Source: Betaproteobacteria bacterium
Lineage (GTDB): Bacteria; Pseudomonadota; Gammaproteobacteria; Burkholderiales; Ga0077523
Length of the DNA: 64,000 nucleotides
Direction: 5' to 3'
Assembly: GCA_016713305.1 (NCBI GenBank)
Contig: JADJPK010000018.1
Coordinates: forward strand, 44,555-108,554
Shown: positions 35,650-46,632 of the stretch, in pieces
How the letters are laid out: each line of letters starts with the position of its first letter
Numbering within the stretch: the stretch's first letter is position 1
Made by a program: the position numbers and the translations under genes
Notes under the pieces: model-generated
Told to the model about the DNA's origin: nothing
What the model saw: the letters and a program-made list of their open reading frames with translations, nothing else
Databases searched by the model: none

Positions 35650-38600
35650 TCATCGCCGGCCGCCGAAGTCTCCGGGAACCGGGGAACGCTTCGACTTGCT
35701 CACATTCGGTTCGGCCCAGGTCCCCGTTATCCGGTACTCGAACGCGATGGCCTGGTCGAGCGGATTGTTGAGCACCTTGCCTACGATGAGCGCCATGAGT
35801 CCGACCACGGGGTTGACCACGGCGGTGCCGAGCGCAAGGCTGTCGGTCACAGAGGGAACGACGCGGACCTCGAGGTCCTGCGTTTCCCGCACGAGATCCA
35901 GTTCTCCCATCATCGCGACCTTGGCGCTCGTGCCGTTCATGCGGAAATCCGACGTGCGCAGGACGCCGTGGTTGATGGTCCAGTTGGCGAGGATCTCATC
36001 GAATGCGAAACCCTGGCTGAAGACGTCCCTGAAATCGAGCGTTACCCGGCGCGGCAAGGCCTGCAGACTCAGGATCGAGAAGAGCTTGCCGATGCCTGGC
36101 TCCATCTGGGTGAAGCGGCCCTGGTGCGCCTCGACCTGGAGAAATCCGGACAGGCTGGGGAGGTCCACCCGCGGAGGCGTGCCCTCCCATTCGACCGTTC
36201 CAGTCGCCCGGGCCGTCCCGCCCGCGATGTTCGCCGACCGCCCGAAGCGATCCAGCATCTTGCCCAGGTCGCGCGCCTCCGCCCGCACGTTGAGCTTGGT
36301 CCGCGGTTTCCCCCGTTCCGATTTCCACCCGCCTTCCGCCGAGATCCGGCCATCCGGGTTCTGCAGATCGAGCTTGCGCAACTGCCATGCATTGCCATTG
36401 GGAACGGCTTGCAGGACGAGGCTTCCAAGGTCCGGCCCGCCGAGCCGGAAACTGGCGGCCGTCACGTCGAACTCGGGCAGATCCGACCCTTCGATGGCAC
36501 TTGCCGGGGGCGAAGGAACGCCGGCCGATGACTCGGGAACGTGCAATCGCTCGAGTCTCGCCACCAGGCGGCCTCGTCCCTTGGGAAACCACGAGACCTG
36601 GCCGGAAATCTCCCGCCCGGTCAGCGTTGCCTCCCACGCGTCACCACGCCGGCTGCCGCGCAGCCGCACCTCGTGGAATTCCCTGCCGTAGGCAACCAGG
36701 GTTTCGCTCCCCAGATCCAGCGCCAGCGGCAGCGTGGGCGCCGCGGCCATATCGAGTTCGTCATTCGCGCGCAGCCGCTCCAGCGCTCGTGTCCAGTCTT
36801 CCAGAGAGATGCGCGGGAACGTCCCTTCGAGACTGATGACGGCGGACGACGGCAGGCGGGACGCCCCGCCGAACGTGATCGCCGCCCGCCTGAGCCTGGG
36901 CGCCCCTCCTTGCGTGCCGAACTCGCCCACGGCACTGCCACGATTCCCCAGCGAAAGCGTGGCTGTCACTTCGTCGTCGCGGGTCTGGGTCTGCAGTCGC
37001 GCCGCCACGGACTCGTTCATGGACTTGCCCAGCGGCGCCGGCAGATCGATGGCAAGGCCCTTCAGGTCCGAGTCGACCGTGATCTCGAGCCGGTCTCCTC
37101 GCGCAACGGCCTGGGCGCGCACCTCCGTCTCGCCCCGGAGCAGACCCAGCAACGGGTTGTCCGTCTGTTCGGCGAGGCGATCCACGGCGATGCGGCCGCG
37201 GGCGTCCACGCGGACGGCTCCTGCGGCCTGGGAAAGCACATTGAATCGCACGGGGTTCCCGAGCACCTCTGCCGTGGCCCCCGTCACCCTGGCGCCCTTC
37301 TCCGTGAAGTCCAGCACGCCCTGGACCCTGGATAGTGGAGGAAGAATGGACAGATTCTCGATGCGGTTGGCGGTAAAAGTGTACGTGCCTGCGACGGCCG
37401 TCTCGCCGAGGCGGTGGATCGGGATCGACAGAGCCAGCTTGAGCGCTCCGTCCCCGCGTGCGCCGACACCTCGTGCCACGCCACCGATCAGTTCGCCCAC
37501 GGGGCTGTCGGCAAGATAGCGAAGGAATTCGGCGGTCGGCCCTTCCGCTTCCCCCTTCACCTGCACGGTGAGATCGCTGGATCCGAGATCGGGAATGACC
37601 ACGCTGGCGCGGGTGACACGAGCGCCCAGGATGTGTCCTTGCGCCTCGATGTCCATGCGGTTGGCACTGAACTTGATCGACCCATCGATATCCTGGATGG
37701 GGGGCCAGCCGGGTGCGAACTCGAGCACCCCGTCCCGCACGTCGATGGCCACCTCGAATCGTCCGTCGCCCTGAACGAAAGGAAACTCCCGCAGATCGCC
37801 CTGCAGCAACACGGTTGCGCGCGGGATGTGCCCCGAGCGCAACGCCGAACGCAACCACGATCGGGTCTGTTCCCCCGCCACCCGGGGCACGTATTTCCAC
37901 ACGGCCGCCGGGTCGGCGCGCACCAGCGATCCCTGAAGATCGATACGCCGCGACCCGTCGCCGCGCTGCCGGTAAGTGCCCGAGGCGCCGCCCGCCGCAT
38001 CGGAGTTGAATGCCGAGGCCCCGCGGATCGTCACGTCGAACCCGTCTTCCACCAGTGTCCAGTCGGCCTGGGCACGCACCTGATCGAAGCGCAGCGGATC
38101 GGGGAAGATCAGCGGCGCCGCGAAGGCCGTGTTCCCGCTATCCAGCCGCAGACTGCCCCCGTGCTGGTCGGCCGTGACGGTGCCCGCAAGCCCGCTGACG
38201 CCGGGCCAGGGCCCGGCCGGCGCCATGCTCAGCGCTTCGAATCCGGTATTGAGTGAATAGCGGGTCGGCGCCCCCTCCGGCAGTTCGATCCAGAACGCGA
38301 GGTTGACGAGGCGGCCGGCAGGCCGATGCGACGCGAGCGACTCCCGCAATGCGGACGGAACGGGCAGCCGGTCGAGAAAGTACCTGACGGGCGCCAGATC
38401 GAGCCGGTCCGATTCGATCTGCAGCCGCGCGGGCGCGCGGGGCGTCGCGTAACGGTGTCGGACCATGACGTCGGCGGGCGGAAGCTGCTGGCCATCGCCG
38501 ATGCCGAACGCCAGACGGCGAGCCGACGCCTCGTATCCGTCGTTCGTGGCAAGCCAGCCGATTCGCCCCTGCAGTTCCGGGATATCGAGAGCAGGCATCG

Positions 38601-39483
38601 AATCGTCGATACGGGCGGTCGCGCCGGCCACCCGCAGGTCGAACGTCGCACTGCGCAGGACGCCTCCCGCAAACTCGGCCCAGGCTTCCACGTTACCCGC
38701 CCCCGATTCGAAACGGAGCGGCAGATCGAGCCAGACACGGGCGGCCGCGAGATTCATGTAGGGTGCGTGCAGGTAGATCCTGCCACGCCATTGCCGCAAC
38801 CCGGACGTTCGTCCGCTGCGGAACTCGCCGCGCACGTCGATCGCCGAACCGACCTCGAACGCCGGACGCGCATTGAGCTGGAACCGGTGATTGCGCCCGC
38901 GATTGCGGAACTGGATCTGCACGTCCTTCAATTCCAGCGGCACACCAGTGCGCTGTTCGTCGATCCATGTGAGATCCGCGTCCGAGACCACCACATGCGA
39001 CTGAACGAGAAACCAGTCGCTGAAACCTCCGGCGTGCTCATCCGGTCGCACCCGGATCCCACCCACGGTGATCTCGCCGTCGCTGCTCCGGCGCACGGTA
39101 AGGCCGAGGCGCTCGATCGAGAGCGTGCGGCACCGCACCTGCAGACTGGTGAGCGAACTCCAGCCGAAGATCGCCTGCACGCGCCCCAGATGCAGCGCCT
39201 CCCGGCCACTGTCGTCGTGGATCGCGACATCGCGGATCATCAGCCAGGGACGAAAACCTGCCCACCCGCCTGTGATGGGCCCCAATGAAACACGCTGCCC
39301 GAGCGATTGTCCGATCGCCTGCGCGATCGGCTCGCGGAAGCGGTCCACGTTGGGCAGCACGAACATCCGCATGACCCCGACGGCGACTGCGCCCACGACG
39401 AATCCGGCGAGCAGCACCCACTGCAGCCACCGCCACAGGCGCCGTGCCAGACGCCAGTAGTAGGGCAGCCTGAGGAATTTCAC
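35650..39483 (-). CDS. yhdP: AsmA-like envelope protein YhdP
   Basis: A very large inner-membrane-anchored protein, about 1277 residues from the GTG at 39483. A basic N-terminus precedes one transmembrane helix (LQWVLLAGFVVGAVAVGV), then a long periplasmic beta-rich groove of AsmA type that ends in the conserved C-terminal region (ILANWTINHGVLRTSDFRMNG, AKVAMMGELDLVRETQDLEV, PLDQAIAFEYRITGTW). YhdP-family proteins bridge the periplasm and move phospholipids to the outer membrane. It is divergent from glnE and upstream of the nitrilase gene. The start codon is uncertain. The frame is intact throughout 3.8 kb. Confidence 0.93.
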   Translation of the reverse strand: MKFLRLPYYWRLARRLWRWLQWVLLAGFVVGAVAVGVMRMFVLPNVDRFREPIAQAIGQSLGQRVSLGPITGGWAGFRPWLMIRDVAIHDDSGREALHLGRVQAIFGWSSLTSLQVRCRTLSIERLGLTVRRSSDGEITVGGIRVRPDEHAGGFSDWFLVQSHVVVSDADLTWIDEQRTGVPLELKDVQIQFRNRGRNHRFQLNARPAFEVGSAIDVRGEFRSGRTSGLRQWRGRIYLHAPYMNLAAARVWLDLPLRFESGAGNVEAWAEFAGGVLRSATFDLRVAGATARIDDSMPALDIPELQGRIGWLATNDGYEASARRLAFGIGDGQQLPPADVMVRHRYATPRAPARLQIESDRLDLAPVRYFLDRLPVPSALRESLASHRPAGRLVNLAFWIELPEGAPTRYSLNTGFEALSMAPAGPWPGVSGLAGTVTADQHGGSLRLDSGNTAFAAPLIFPDPLRFDQVRAQADWTLVEDGFDVTIRGASAFNSDAAGGASGTYRQRGDGSRRIDLQGSLVRADPAAVWKYVPRVAGEQTRSWLRSALRSGHIPRATVLLQGDLREFPFVQGDGRFEVAIDVRDGVLEFAPGWPPIQDIDGSIKFSANRMDIEAQGHILGARVTRASVVIPDLGSSDLTVQVKGEAEGPTAEFLRYLADSPVGELIGGVARGVGARGDGALKLALSIPIHRLGETAVAGTYTFTANRIENLSILPPLSRVQGVLDFTEKGARVTGATAEVLGNPVRFNVLSQAAGAVRVDARGRIAVDRLAEQTDNPLLGLLRGETEVRAQAVARGDRLEITVDSDLKGLAIDLPAPLGKSMNESVAARLQTQTRDDEVTATLSLGNRGSAVGEFGTQGGAPRLRRAAITFGGASRLPSSAVISLEGTFPRISLEDWTRALERLRANDELDMAAAPTLPLALDLGSETLVAYGREFHEVRLRGSRRGDAWEATLTGREISGQVSWFPKGRGRLVARLERLHVPESSAGVPSPPASAIEGSDLPEFDVTAASFRLGGPDLGSLVLQAVPNGNAWQLRKLDLQNPDGRISAEGGWKSERGKPRTKLNVRAEARDLGKMLDRFGRSANIAGGTARATGTVEWEGTPPRVDLPSLSGFLQVEAHQGRFTQMEPGIGKLFSILSLQALPRRVTLDFRDVFSQGFAFDEILANWTINHGVLRTSDFRMNGTSAKVAMMGELDLVRETQDLEVRVVPSVTDSLALGTAVVNPVVGLMALIVGKVLNNPLDQAIAFEYRITGTWAEPNVSKSKRSPVPGDFGGRR

Positions 39484-39621
39484 CGGGAAATGGTTCGAAG
39501 TCCGGCCCGGATCGGTTCTGCCGGGGCCGTGTCGGCTATAGTCGTCGATCGGTGGGTGGCCCGGCCGGAATTGAATCCGGCACACGCGTCGCGACGCGAA
39601 GCCCGCCTGCCGTTGGAGCTC

Positions 39622-42317
39622 ATGACCACGAGAAGAGTTTACCCTGCCATGTCCCCCCACGCAGCCTGGCTGGCCCGCGCCGCGCAGTTCTCACGCTATG
39701 CGAAGCGCGTTCTCGAACGCGACCCGGCGCTCCTCGAACCCTCGACCCTGGCGGAGGCCTACGGGCGCGAACGCATGGTCGGCGAACTGGTCGCTGACGC
39801 GCCCGCCGACGAGACTGCGCTCAAGCGCGCGGTGCGGCGGCTGCGCGCACGCGTCATGGTCCACGTGATGACGCGGGATCTCGCCGCGCGGCGCCGCTGG
39901 AGGAGGTGACAGCGACGGTATCCGCCCTGGCAGAGGTCACGACTTCGTTCGCCTTGCAGCATCTCCACGGCTGGCTCGTGCAGCAGTTCGGGGAACCGGT
40001 CGACGGCATGGGCAATCCGCAGGCCCTCATGGTCGTGGGCATGGGCAAGCTGGGGGGGGGTGAGTTGAACGTCTCGTCGGACATCGATCTCATCTTCGTC
40101 TACCCGGAAGACGGCGAGACCCGGGGCGGGCGCGGCGTCTCCGTCCACGAGTTCTTCACCCGCCTGGGGAGGAAGCTCATCGCGGCCCTGAGCGAACACA
40201 CGGAGGACGGATTCGTTTTCCGTGTGGACATGCGCCTGCGCCCCTACGGCGACAGCGGCCCGCTCGCGGTGAGCCTCGACATGCTCGAGGAGTACTTCGC
40301 CACCCAGGGCCGTGCATGGGAACGCTACGCGTGGGTCAAGGCGCGGCCTCTCACCGGCGACCGGTGCAGCGAACTGGAAGGCGTGTCGCGTCCCTTCGTC
40401 TTTCGCCGCCACCTCGATTTCAGCGCCATCCAGTCGATGCGCGAACTGCACGCTCAGATATCGGCCGAGGTGCGACGGCGCGACATCGCGGACAACGTGA
40501 AGCTGGGGCCCGGCGGCATCCGGGAGGTCGAGTTCACGGCCCAGGTCTTCCAGCTCATTCGAGGCGGACGCGAGGCCAGCCTGCGCGTGCGACCCACGCT
40601 CCAGGCGCTTGCGGCGCTCGCGGAACGCGGTCTGATGCCCGAGGATGCTCGCGCGGAACTGGACGCCGCATACCGGTTCCTTCGCACCCTGGAGCACCGT
40701 CTCCAATATCTTGATGATCAGCAGACCCAGGAACTCCCGCGCTCTCCCGAGGATCGGGAGAGCGTCGCCCGATCCATGGGTTTCGCGGACTTCGACGCGC
40801 TGCACGCCTGCCTTTCGGTGCACCGGTCGAACGTCTCCCGTCAGTTCGACGCCATCTTCGCCGGCTTCGACGGGACCCGTGCCGACCCGGTCGGCGATGC
40901 GCTGCGAAACGGGATGGACGAAGCCAGCGCAGTTGCCCTGCTTGCCGGATTGGGCTACGGCCAGCCTGCCGAAGCACGTGACAAGGTCCGTGCGCTGCGC
41001 GCGAGCGCGCGTTTCCAGCGCATGTCGGCCCAGGGTCAGTCCCGGCTCGATCAGGTTCTGCCCAGGCTCGTCCGCGCCGCGGCACAACACGCTCCCGCCG
41101 ACACGACGCTCGACCGGCTGCTCCGCATCGTGGAAAGCATCGGGCGGAGGGAGTCGTACATCGCCCTGCTGGTCGAATATCCACAGGCGCTGGATGCGGT
41201 CGCGCGGCTGGTCTCGCTCTCCCCCTGGGCCTGCGACTATCTGGCCCGGCACCCCATGCTCCTGGACGAGCTCATCGACGCACGCCAGCTGTCCGAACCC
41301 GACTGGCGAGCGCTGGATGGATCGTTGACGGCCGCTCTCGCGCAGGACGACGGCAATCTCGAGGCGCAGATGGACCGCCTGCGCAATTTCAAGCACACGC
41401 AGACATTCAGGCTGCTGGCGCTGGATCTCGCCGGAGCGTTGACGGTGGAACGTCTCTCGGACCACTTGAGCGATCTCGCGTGCCTGCTCCTCGGCCACGT
41501 GCTCCGGCTCACCTGGGACCGGTTGCCGATGCGGCACCGGCCGCTGCCCCGGTTCGCGGTGATCGGTTACGGCAAGCTGGGCGGCAAGGAACTCGGCTAC
41601 GAAAGCGACCTGGACATCATTTTCCTTTACGACGACGAGTCACCAGCGGCATCTGAGAACTACGCGCGCCTCGCCCAACGCATGAACGGCATGATGAACA
41701 GCCATACGGGGGCCGGCATGCTCTACGAGACGGACCTGAGGCTGCGTCCGGACGGTGCCAGTGGCCTGCTGGTGAGCCGGCTCACCGCTTTCGAGGAGTA
41801 CCAGCGCCAGCAGGCCTGGACCTGGGAACACCAGGCTCTGACCCGGGCCCGCTTCGTGGCGGGCGACCGCGACCTGGGGGATCACTTCGAGGCGTTGCGC
41901 ACGGAAATCCTGCGTCAACCGCGGGACCTTGACACCCTGCGCGCCGAGGTGCTCGCGATGCGGAAGAAGATGCAGGACGGACATCCGAACTCATCCGGCC
42001 AGTTCGACGTCAAGCACGACCCCGGCGGAATCGTGGACGTGGAGTTCACGGTCCAGTATCTGGTGCTGGCCCATTCGGCCGCGCGGCCGGAACTGACGGG
42101 CAATATCGGCAACATCGCGCTTCTCAAACTGGCGGAAGCGCTGGGCCTCATCGATTCCCCGCTGGGATCCGCGTCGGCCGACGCCTACCGGACGTACCGG
42201 CGCCGGCAGCACGCACTGCGATTGAGGGGAGAGCGTTATGCGCGCGTGGCGCCAGGCGATCTCGTGCGGGAGAGAGAGGCGGTGATGTCTCTTTGGCGCT
42301 CGGTCTTCGGCACCTGA
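39622..42317 (+). CDS. glnE: Bifunctional glutamine synthetase adenylyltransferase/removase (frameshifted)
   Basis: GlnE adenylylates and deadenylylates glutamine synthetase under PII control. Two nucleotidyltransferase halves are visible: the N-terminal removase with VGMGKLGGGELNVSSDIDLIF-type motif, and the C-terminal transferase with GYGKLGGKELGYESDLDIIF. The start is the ATG at 39622 (GGAG 5 nt upstream). One base is missing at about 39888, in RDLAA/PLEEVTATVS; repaired, the protein is about 898 aa, near the usual length. A weak -10 (TATAGT, 39537-39542) lies upstream. The 3' end overlaps the convergent cyclase gene by 82 bp. Confidence 0.95.
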
Positions 42318-43689
42318 TCCCGGATGCGCCGGCCGAGAAGGCGGTGGGCCGTGACCCGGCCCTTTCCCTTGAGGGGAAGCTCCACGGGATCGCCGAACTC
42401 GTAGCGGCCGGCCAGACGCGCATGGGTGTTGCCGTCCACGAGGATGCTTCCACCCGTCGCGTCCGTGGTCAGGCGGGACGCCAGATTCACCGTGTCTCCC
42501 CAGACGTCGTAGCTGAACCGGGTGGTCCCGATGACACCGGCCACCGCAGGCCCGGTCGCGATGCCCACGTGAAAGGCGATGTCGTACTTGCTCACGATGG
42601 GGTCCAGAGCAAAGGTCTGCTGCAACTGCAGCGCCATGTCGGCCATGGCCTCCACGTACGCGTCCATTTCGTAGTTGAGCCCGCCCACGACCATGTAGGC
42701 GTCGCCGATCGTCTTGATCTTCTCGAGACCATGCTGGGCGCACAGGTGGTCCATGCGGGTGAAGACGTGATTGAGCAGGCCGACGACCTGCCGTGGTTCC
42801 AGATCGCCCGCGAGCCGGGTGAAGCCCACCATGTCGGCGAACATCACTGTCACATCGGCGTGACCATCCGCGATGAGCCCGGCCTCGCGCTTCAACCGGG
42901 CTGCGATGTACGGCGGTAGCAGGCTGCGCAGGAGGGTCTCGGACATTTCCCGTTCCGCCTGCAGCAGGGCATGCTGCCGTCCCAGCTCGTCCTGCGCCTG
43001 CTCCCGCTGGCCCACGAGATGACGAAGAAGAAAGAACGCGATGGTGGAAAGCACAGCTCCGTTCAGTACGGCGAACAGCCCCACGGTCTTGCCGGGAATG
43101 CTGGGAACCGATTCGTCCGCGAAGTAATAGTCCCAGCCGACCGAGACCGTGAGCACCGCCGCATACGCAGCGAACCAGGGCAGAGAGCCGCGCCTGCCGT
43201 AGGCGAGCAGAGCCCCCAGAGGGGCGAGCATCGACAGCAGCAGAATGCCCGACGAAACGACGAACCCGCCCATGGACCAGTGGATGATGGCCGGGACGAT
43301 CAGGAAGAGTCCCAGCTGGAGCGCCCGGTAGACACGGAAATTGCGCGATCGGAGGAAATAGATGAGCAGCGCCGCGACGCGACCTGGTACCCCAGCGGAA
43401 GAGTGGCGGGCAGCCTCACTCCGAACGCCCAATAGATCGCCAGCCAGACGGCCGCGGCGACGTTCGTGAGCGCAGCGGTGAACAGCAGCATGCTCTTGCG
43501 CAGACGTTCGTCGGCGGAATCGTCGGGATCGAACGTGATCCAGCCCAGCCGCTCCAGCCACGAAGGCGGCGATTGCGGGGGGGTTGGCCGAGGTGGCTCG
43601 GAGCGCTGCGGTGGCTTCTGGGACACTGGCTTGCCGCGGTGCCGCGGGGTCTCCTGGTGGACCGGCAGGTTTGTATTCGACCGACCCAT
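42236..43689 (-). CDS. Membrane-anchored class III adenylate/guanylate cyclase (frameshifted)
   Basis: About 484 residues. A Pro-rich cytoplasmic N-terminus and six or so membrane helices (LLFTAALTNVAAAVWLAIYW, LGLFLIVPAIIHW, GFVVSSGILLLSML and others) precede a short coiled coil (LGRQHALLQAEREMSETLL) and a catalytic domain with metal Asp in VMFADMVGFT, IKTIGDAYM and WGDTVNLASRL. Lys in IKTIGDAYM and Asp in WGDTVN favour ATP as substrate. The frame breaks at about 43376-43386 after LGYQV (one base missing). The start at 43689 is tentative. It converges on and overlaps glnE by 82 bp. Confidence 0.85.
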
Positions 43690-43921
43690 GGACGCAGCGG
43701 CGGGTCCGGGCCTGCGCTCGACGACCGAACCGGTCCGGATGGCGAGCCGCCGGCCTCCCACCATCCCGCAGCCGGCGACATCGCGTGTGCCGCGGGTTCG
43801 CCCCTGGAGTTGCCCATCGATCAGCCGTCCGTCAAGGGTAGTGCAGGGGCGTCCGGGCGACAAGTCGGGGACAGGGGGCTTCGCGGCAACTGTCACGTTC
43901 TCCGGAATGGCGGGCTGTGCC

Positions 43922-43950
43922 TTCGTCGCGACGGAACGATCGGCTACAAT
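43922..43950 (+). promoter_or_regulatory. Candidate sigma-70 promoter for ilvE
   Basis: TACAAT (43945-43950) is a good -10. TTCGTC (43922-43927), 17 bp upstream, is a weak -35. It lies 29 bp before the ilvE ATG, next to a GGGAG site. Confidence 0.4.
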
Positions 43951-43979
43951 TCTTCTCTTTGATCCGGGAGTGACTCAGC

Positions 43980-44899
43980 ATGTCCATGGCAGACCGCGAC
44001 GGCTTCATCTGGTACGACGGCAAGCTCGTGCCCTGGCGGGAAGCCAACACGCACGTGCTCACCCACTCCCTGCACTACGGTCTGGCGGTGTTCGAAGGCA
44101 TGCGGGCCTACAACACCGCAAAGGGCACCGCGATCTTCCGGCTGCGCGAGCACATCGAACGGATGTACAACTCGGCGCACATCTACATGATGCAGATCCC
44201 CTTCACGCCCGAAGAGCTGATCGAGGCGTCGAAGGAAGTCGTGCGGGCCAACAAGCTCGAATCCTGTTACATCCGCCCCATCGCGTTCTACGGCTCGGAG
44301 AAGATGGGCGTCTCCCCCGCGGCGCCACGGTTCACGTGGCCATCGCCGCCTGGCCCTGGGGCGCGTATCTGGGTGCCGAGGGTCTGGAGAAGGGAATCCG
44401 GGTCAAGACCTCCTCCTATTCCCGCCATCACGTCAACGTGACCATGGCACGTGCCAAGTTCGCGGCAACCTATGCGAACTCGATCCTCGCCAATCTGGAA
44501 GCGACTCACGACGGCTACGACGAGGCGCTGCTGCTGGATGTCGACGGCTTCGTGGCGGAAGGCGCCGGAGAAAATCTGTTCGTGGTCAAGAATGGACGCA
44601 TCTACGAACCCGAACTCACGTCGGCGCTGATCGGGATCACCCGCGACACCGTGGTCCAGCTGGCGCGGGACGCCGGCCTGGAGGTTCAGGCCAAGCGGCT
44701 CACCCGCGACGACATCTACATCGCGGATGAAGCGTTCTTCACGGGGACGGCGGCCGAAGTCACGCCCATTCGCGAACTGGACAACCGGCGAATCGGCCCC
44801 GGCACCTGCGGACCCGTCACCAAGCGGCTGCAGTCGGCGTTCTTCGATCTGGTGAACGCGCGCGACCCGAAACATCTCGAATGGCTCACCTTCGTCTGA
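43980..44899 (+). CDS. ilvE: Branched-chain amino acid aminotransferase (frameshifted)
   Basis: IlvE is the PLP enzyme for the last step of Leu, Ile and Val synthesis. It starts MSMADRDGFIWYDGKLVPW and shows THSLHYGLAVFEGMRAY, the PLP Lys segment RAKFAATYANSILA, DVDGFVAEGAGENLFVV and FFTGTAAEVTPI. One C is missing from the C5 run at 44314-44318, after MGVSP; adding it restores RGATVHVAIAAWPW and a 306-residue protein. A zinc-finger gene follows 6 bp downstream, then waaF. Confidence 0.95.
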
Positions 44900-44905
44900 A
44901 CGTCG

Positions 44906-45112
44906 ATGGAAACTGGCAAGACGGATAACCGTTCCCGTACCGTGGAGGTCACCGCAGCGGACCTCCCCCTCCACTGCCCCACGCCTGCCATGCAGTTGTG
45001 GAACACGCATCCCCGGGTGTTCCTGCCCATCCAGAACTCCGGCGAGGCGCTCTGCCCGTATTGCGGCACGCATTTCCGGCTGACGGGCGGCCCGGTCGCG
45101 ACCGGACACTGA
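44906..45112 (+). CDS. Small zinc-finger protein (CHCC type)
   Basis: A 68-residue protein with a probable zinc site: Cys in LHCPTP, His in WNTHPRVF, and a C-terminal CPYCGTHF pair. The layout matches the zf-CHCC family related to mitochondrial NDUFS6. Such genes commonly sit between ilvE and waaF in Betaproteobacteria, as here. The role in bacteria is not established. Complex I or heavy-metal handling have been suggested by homology only. Confidence 0.85.
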   Translation: METGKTDNRSRTVEVTAADLPLHCPTPAMQLWNTHPRVFLPIQNSGEALCPYCGTHFRLTGGPVATGH

Positions 45113-45164
45113 CCGCCTGCTCTCGCAGGATCGGTTTCGGGCCTGCCATGGCGGCGGCTTCCCC

Positions 45165-46172
45165 GTGAGTCGGCGCATCCTGGTCGTGGGCCCGAGCTGG
45201 GTCGGTGACATGGTCATGGCGCAGCCGCTCGTTCATCAGCTGAGTGGCGGTGGCAAGGCCAGGGTGGATATGCTCGTTCCCCCATGGGTCATGGGGCTGG
45301 CCGCGCGCATGCCCGGAGTGACGGATGCCATGGCAAGCCCGTTCGGCCACGGTGAGCTCGCGCTCGGCAGGCGCTGGCGGCTCGGGCGCGACATATCCCC
45401 GCGCGGCTACGATCAGGCCGTCATCCTGCCCAACTCGCTCAAGTCCGCCCTGGTTCCCTGGTTTGCCGGCATCGCACGCCGCACGGGATTTCGCGGCGAG
45501 ATGCGATGGGGCGTGCTGAACGACATCCGCGCTCTCGATCGCACCTCGGTGCCGCGGCTGGTGGACCGCTTCCTTCTGCTTGCAGACAGCGCTCCCTCCA
45601 TTCCGCCCATGCCGCAGTTGCGGACGGACGAAACCCGGCAGCGCCAGTTGCTGGAACGCCTGCGCCTGGACGTTTCCCGGCCCGTCGCCGGACTGTGCCC
45701 CGGGGCCGAATTCGGCCCGGCGAAACGCTGGCCCCCCCGGCATTTCGCTGCGCTGGCAGTGCACCTGATCGAGCGCGGCATGAGGATCTGGCTCCTTGGA
45801 TCCTCCCGGGACGCCGCCATCGCCACCGAGATCGAGGCGCAATGTCCGGAAGCCGTCGTGAATCTCTGCGGACGAACCACCCTGGAAGACGCCGTGGATC
45901 TGCTCGCAGCATGCTCGGTGGTGGTCAGCAACGATTCCGGACTCATGCATGTGGCCGCCGCCGTGGGACGCCCCGTGATCGCACTGTTCGGATCGAGTTC
46001 TCCGGAGTACACGCCACCGCTGTCGGCCACCGCCCGTATCGTGCGCAATCCGGTTCCCTGCAGCCCCTGCTTCAAGAGAGAATGCCCGCTCCGCCATTTC
46101 GATTGTCTTGACGGTCTGCTTCCGGCCACAGTCGTGGCACAGGTCGAGGCCGCCATGGAACTGCCACGATGA
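45165..46172 (+). CDS. waaF: ADP-heptose--LPS heptosyltransferase II
   Basis: WaaF adds the second heptose to the LPS inner core. From the GTG at 45165 the 335-residue GT-B protein shows RRILVVGPSWVGDMVMAQPL, PNSLKSALVPWFAGI, RRTGFRGEMRWG, CPGAEFGPAKRWPPRHFA, NDSGLMHVAAAVGRP and FGSSSPEYTPP. The latter two are the heptosyltransferase sugar-nucleotide site. The C-terminal CSPCFKRECPL is typical. It overlaps the downstream NTF2-like gene by 4 nt. Intact. Confidence 0.95.
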   Translation: MSRRILVVGPSWVGDMVMAQPLVHQLSGGGKARVDMLVPPWVMGLAARMPGVTDAMASPFGHGELALGRRWRLGRDISPRGYDQAVILPNSLKSALVPWFAGIARRTGFRGEMRWGVLNDIRALDRTSVPRLVDRFLLLADSAPSIPPMPQLRTDETRQRQLLERLRLDVSRPVAGLCPGAEFGPAKRWPPRHFAALAVHLIERGMRIWLLGSSRDAAIATEIEAQCPEAVVNLCGRTTLEDAVDLLAACSVVVSNDSGLMHVAAAVGRPVIALFGSSSPEYTPPLSATARIVRNPVPCSPCFKRECPLRHFDCLDGLLPATVVAQVEAAMELPR

Positions 46173-46606
46173 CCGACGCACCGCGATTCTCCGACCCCGA
46201 CGAGGCGGAAGAGGCTTTCTACGCCGCCTTCGAAACGGCCGATCTCGAAAGCATGATGAAACTGTGGGCCGACGATGACACGATCACGTGCGTCCATCCC
46301 GGGGGCAGCAGGCTGGTGGGCCGCGACGAGGTCCGCGAGTCCTGGCGCCAGATCTTCCAGAGCCAGATGCGGCTCAGCTTCCGCCTCACCGAGCGTCACG
46401 CGATCTCCGATCGCAACATCGCCGTTCATAGCGTTCTGGAAGAAATCGAGGTAAGTGGCCAAGGCGGGCTCAGCGCCGTCGTCGCCTCCACCAACGTGTT
46501 CGTCCTCACGAAAGACGGCTGGCGCATCTGGATGCACCACGCCTCCAATGCGGCGACCAGCGAGGAGGAAGCGGACGACGCGGCGGAAAGGCCGACGCTG
46601 CACTGA
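46169..46606 (+). CDS. Nuclear transport factor 2-like (SnoaL/DUF4440) protein
   Basis: A 145-residue cytosolic protein of the NTF2-like cone fold: AEEAFYAAFETADLESMMKLWADDDTITCVHPGG at the start, then GRDEVRESWRQIF, and a strand-rich end with TNVFVLTKDGWRIWMHHAS. An acidic tail closes it. This family ranges from ketosteroid isomerases to binding proteins. No catalytic residue set can be assigned. Translationally coupled to waaF, a pairing seen in related genomes. Confidence 0.85.
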   Translation: MTDAPRFSDPDEAEEAFYAAFETADLESMMKLWADDDTITCVHPGGSRLVGRDEVRESWRQIFQSQMRLSFRLTERHAISDRNIAVHSVLEEIEVSGQGGLSAVVASTNVFVLTKDGWRIWMHHASNAATSEEEADDAAERPTLH

Positions 46607-46632
46607 CGCGCAGCGATCGCCCTACGCCCCGG

